NCBI GenBank assembly: GCA_023399455.1
Contig: JAEWPN010000093.1
Span: 1-64,000, forward strand
DNA: 64,000 bases
Source of the DNA: Bacillota bacterium
Lineage (GTDB): Bacteria > Bacillota > Clostridia > Lachnospirales > Lachnospiraceae
Reading direction: 5' to 3'
Part shown: in pieces, positions 61,460 to 64,000 of the stretch
Layout: each line of letters starts with the position of its first letter
Numbering within the stretch: the first letter of the stretch is position 1
Position numbers and translations under genes: made by a program
The notes under the pieces: generated by a model
Database searches by the model: none
What the model saw: the letters and a program-made list of their open reading frames with translations, nothing else
What the model was told of the DNA's origin: nothing

Positions 61460-62413
61460 TCAGCGCGCGCCCTTATCGTAAGGAATACCGGAGGCTCTCG
61501 GAGCCTGTGAATTTCTCGAAGTAAAGATGAGCACTACGAGAGTCGCAATATAAGGTATCATCTTATAGAGATAACTGGGTATGCCCAGTCCTTCCAAAAA
61601 GGGGATCCCGGAATAAGCTGCTGCTATCGCCTTCATCAGGCCAAAAAACAAAGAGGCCCACAGAATCTTCACCGGCTTCCACTGTCCGAAAATGAGTACC
61701 GCCAAAGCTAAGAATCCATAACCTGACACCGTAGCGTTGAAGTTGGTGGAAGTAGGTACTACGAATACCAGTCCCCCCAGTCCTCCCAATGCTCCCGATA
61801 AGACAACGCCGGCATACTGCATTCTGTACACGTTGATTCCGGCCGCATCCGCCGCCTGAGGATGTTCTCCGCAAGCACGAAGCCTGAGCCCGAACCTCGT
61901 CTTATACAGAACAAGCGCCGATATGCCGAGCACCGCGAATCCCAAATAGGTGGTAATATATGTGTTCTTAAAAAGCAGATCACCGATTACCGGAATATCC
62001 CCGAGAAGGGGCACCTTTGCAACACGGAAAGTATTGGTGAACTGAACCTGCTGTACCCCCTGAATAACTCTGGCTACGAAAATTGCGAAAGCCGGCGCAA
62101 AAAGGTTAAGAGCTGTACCGCTGATAGTCTGGTCCGCCTTCATATTAATTGCAGCATAAGCATGGAATAACGCGAATATCCCTCCCGTCACCATGGAAAC
62201 GACAACGGCAATCAATAGCTGCCCCTGCCCGCTCATACTGCCTCCCGTCAGATTCAGAAAAAGAATTCCGGTAAATGCGCCCATGGTCATAATCCCTTCC
62301 AAAGCGATGTTGACAACGCCGCTTCGCTCGGAAAACATACCGCCCAGAGCCACTATCAAGAGAGGGATCATAAAGAACATCGTCTGCTGGAAAATAAAAT
62401 ATACTACACTCAT
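61460..62413 (-). CDS. Nucleoside-type ABC transporter permease (second)
   Basis: The 317-residue protein is a branched-chain-type permease with about nine membrane segments, of the class used by nucleoside importers (NupQ/YufQ). It has FSERSGVVNIALEGIMTMGAFTGI and GVVLSGALGGLGGLVFVVPT. The ATG overlaps the preceding gene by 4 nt. Together with the upstream permease and ATPase it forms an importer; the lipoprotein component is expected outside the window. Confidence 0.87.
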   Translation of the reverse strand: MSVVYFIFQQTMFFMIPLLIVALGGMFSERSGVVNIALEGIMTMGAFTGILFLNLTGGSMSGQGQLLIAVVVSMVTGGIFALFHAYAAINMKADQTISGTALNLFAPAFAIFVARVIQGVQQVQFTNTFRVAKVPLLGDIPVIGDLLFKNTYITTYLGFAVLGISALVLYKTRFGLRLRACGEHPQAADAAGINVYRMQYAGVVLSGALGGLGGLVFVVPTSTNFNATVSGYGFLALAVLIFGQWKPVKILWASLFFGLMKAIAAAYSGIPFLEGLGIPSYLYKMIPYIATLVVLIFTSRNSQAPRASGIPYDKGAR

Positions 62414-63513
62414 TCTCCCTTCCCTCCCTTCCTCTCACTCTTCGCCTGCCTGCGGCGCGCAGTCTTTGCCATGAAGGATTTCACGATCAGTGCAAAAGCA
62501 CTGAAATAAATAATAACGGCTACGATAATGTCGATAATCTCGGTGGAAAATTCATATAACTGTAAATAAAAGCCTCCCGCCGTCAGATAAGCGATAAAGA
62601 TTCCTGCGAACAAAACACCGATAGGATGGCTGAGTCCCAGCAGGGCTACGGAAATTCCGGTAAAGCCCTCTGACGCCAGCACATCCACGATTTCAATATG
62701 TTTGCCGGTACCGGCCAAATAAAGAAGACCTCCCGCAAGTCCTGAAATCATACCTGCTATCATCATAGAGAAAACAATGCTCTTCTTTTCATCGATACCC
62801 GCATAACGGCTCGCTTCCCTGTTAAATCCTACTGCACGCAGTTCAAAGCCGAAAGCAGTTTTATTTAAAACTAGATAAATAATTAATACCACCAAAATAG
62901 CGATCAAAATACCCCCATTTACGCTGGAACCGGGAAATAGTTTATCCATTCCCATCTTAGGTATCTGGGCGCTTACCGCCACATTCTTTGATTCGTTCCG
63001 CATGCTGTTGAATAACACCTTATCCGCCTTTACACTCCAGTTCACCGCATACATGCCGATATAGTTCATCATGATGGAAGAAATCACTTCATTTACATTG
63101 AAAAATGCCTTTAGCAAACCGGGAACAACTCCCCATACGGCACCGCACACCGCACTGACCAACACCGCCACGATCCAGTGTACGGAGCCCAGAGAAGTGA
63201 ACACTATGCCTACATACACCGCTCCGAATGCGCCTACTATAAACTGCCCCGGTGTTCCGATATTGAAAAGGCCGGTCTTAAATGCAAATCCCACAGATAA
63301 ACCGGTAAGAATGATCGGTGTTGCGTAGTAGAACACCTGTCCCACACCCTTAAGCCCATGAGTAAAAGCTCCCGTCAGAATGGTCAAAAAACCCGGAACC
63401 GCCTGAGAAGCGTTGCAAAACAGCAATACGACAAACCCGAACAGAAGTCCGATGACGATTGCAAATACCGAAGATACCGGTCCGGTCAGATTTATATTTC
63501 TCTTCTTTTTCAT
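62410..63513 (-). CDS. Nucleoside-type ABC transporter permease (first)
   Basis: The 367-residue protein has about ten membrane segments and features of NupP/YufP: FKTGLFNIGTPGQFIVGAF and VNEVISSIMMNYIGMYAVN, plus GFELRAVGFNREASRYAGI, a pattern seen in sugar and nucleoside permeases. The ATG shares one base with the ATPase stop (TAATG). Substrate is inferred from family. Confidence 0.87.
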   Translation of the reverse strand: MKKKRNINLTGPVSSVFAIVIGLLFGFVVLLFCNASQAVPGFLTILTGAFTHGLKGVGQVFYYATPIILTGLSVGFAFKTGLFNIGTPGQFIVGAFGAVYVGIVFTSLGSVHWIVAVLVSAVCGAVWGVVPGLLKAFFNVNEVISSIMMNYIGMYAVNWSVKADKVLFNSMRNESKNVAVSAQIPKMGMDKLFPGSSVNGGILIAILVVLIIYLVLNKTAFGFELRAVGFNREASRYAGIDEKKSIVFSMMIAGMISGLAGGLLYLAGTGKHIEIVDVLASEGFTGISVALLGLSHPIGVLFAGIFIAYLTAGGFYLQLYEFSTEIIDIIVAVIIYFSAFALIVKSFMAKTARRRQAKSERKGGKGE

Positions 63514-64000
63514 TACAAACCTGCCTCCTCTTCTTTTACCTGCCTTTTAGAACCCGCCATGTAAAGTCCTAATTCCTGCACCGTAATTTCCTTCGGGTCC
63601 AGTTCCGCCACGATGCTTCCTTCAAATATGACGAGAATTCTATCACTCAAGTTCATAACCTCATCAAGTTCCAATGAGACTAATAAAATACCTGCTCCCT
63701 CATCTCTCTGCTTGATGAGCTGCTTGTGGATGTATTCGATTGCCCCCACATCCAGACCTCTTGTGGGCTGGACTGCCAAGAGCAAATCGGGACCTCGTCC
63801 GATTTCTCTGGCTACAATGGCTTTCTGCTGATTGCCTCCCGACATGCTTCTAACGATAGTTGCCGTTCCTTCCCCGCTTCGGATATCGTACTCTTCGATC
63901 AGCTTATCTGCATATTCATATATTTTCTCGTTCTTAAGAAAACCGGCCGTTTGAAATTCCGGTTGAAAATATTGCTGTAAAATAAGGTTGTAAGCCAGAT
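63513..64000 (-). CDS. ABC transporter ATP-binding protein, NupO/RbsA-type (C-terminal part)
   Basis: The reading frame is open to the right edge, so the gene begins beyond 64000; about 162 codons are seen. They cover the second ATPase domain: the signature SMSGGNQQKAIVARE, LLLAVQPTRGLDVGAIEYIH as Walker B and the D-loop, and the His-loop region GAGILLVSLELDEVMNLSDRI. SGGNQQK is typical of the second half of tandem sugar/nucleoside ATPases. The short reading from an internal ATG at 63845 is not the gene start. Confidence 0.9.
   Translation of the reverse strand, partial: LAYNLILQQYFQPEFQTAGFLKNEKIYEYADKLIEEYDIRSGEGTATIVRSMSGGNQQKAIVAREIGRGPDLLLAVQPTRGLDVGAIEYIHKQLIKQRDEGAGILLVSLELDEVMNLSDRILVIFEGSIVAELDPKEITVQELGLYMAGSKRQVKEEEAGL

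Noticed and set aside
63513..63845. A short ATP-binding protein starting at an internal ATG
   Set aside because: The same frame stays open to the window edge, with typical ABC ATPase sequence upstream of that ATG, so the gene is simply cut by the window.

Overview
The window is a chromosomal segment of a spore-former-type Clostridia, most likely a Lachnospiraceae member (genus not assigned). The reasons are moderate G+C content, AGGAGG-type ribosome binding sites, a complete spoIIIAA-AH operon and spoIVB, PolC, the ispA-dxs-tlyA-nadK-argR-recN-spoIVB-spo0A gene order, and the rimP-nusA-ylxR-ylxQ-infB-rbfA-nrnA-truB-ribF order. Almost every gene is on the minus strand; the one clear plus-strand gene is a 79-residue glycyl-radical protein at 24.7 kb.

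Layout. 0-3.4 kb: the start of a RibD/DHFR-like reductase, a SpoVB/MurJ-type flippase and glycogen synthase. 3.5-14.6 kb: the Firmicutes block from spo0A back through spoIVB, recN, argR, nadK, tlyA, dxs, ispA, xseB, xseA, nusB and an Asp23 gene. Here the spo0A gene encodes only 173 residues and lacks most of the receiver domain. 14.7-19 kb: a transglutaminase lipoprotein, prfC and deoB, with a 133-bp MITE-like element between the last two. 19.1-24.6 kb: spoIIIAA-AH. 24.6-27 kb: the GrcA-like gene and a YyaL-type thioredoxin-domain protein. 27.2-31.1 kb: pnp and rpsO, each with a structured leader, and an SH3/NlpC-P60 hydrolase with a consensus promoter. 31.3-40.1 kb: the rimP-to-ribF translation and RNA-metabolism operon and tRNA-Glu. 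40.3-41.6 kb: a CheY and a CheX-like protein whose N-terminus is four 24-residue MshEN-type repeats. 41.6-55.9 kb: polC, ispG, a Ser/Thr kinase and PP2C pair, rseP, dxr, cdsA, uppS, frr, pyrH and a bactofilin. 56-61.3 kb: a signalling operon (PAS kinase, receiver/HD-GYP, CheB, receiver, CheA-like protein without a CheW-like domain). 61.4-64 kb: a nucleoside-type ABC importer that runs off the window.

How the genes work together. Most of the window is housekeeping: isoprenoid synthesis (dxs, dxr, ispG, ispA, uppS), envelope lipid synthesis, translation, RNA turnover and the forespore-feeding SpoIIIA channel. The points that stand out are (i) Spo0A reduced to its DNA-binding domain at its native locus, with its own sigma-A-like promoter; (ii) a probable cyclic-di-GMP-linked, non-motility chemosensory set, comprising the MshEN-repeat/CheX protein with CheY and the HD-GYP/CheB/CheA-like operon, with no CheW, CheR, receptor or flagellar gene in view; (iii) a MITE insertion with target-site duplication at the deoB stop codon; and (iv) a stand-alone GrcA-type glycyl-radical spare part. 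All functions are inferred from sequence alone; no database search was run.
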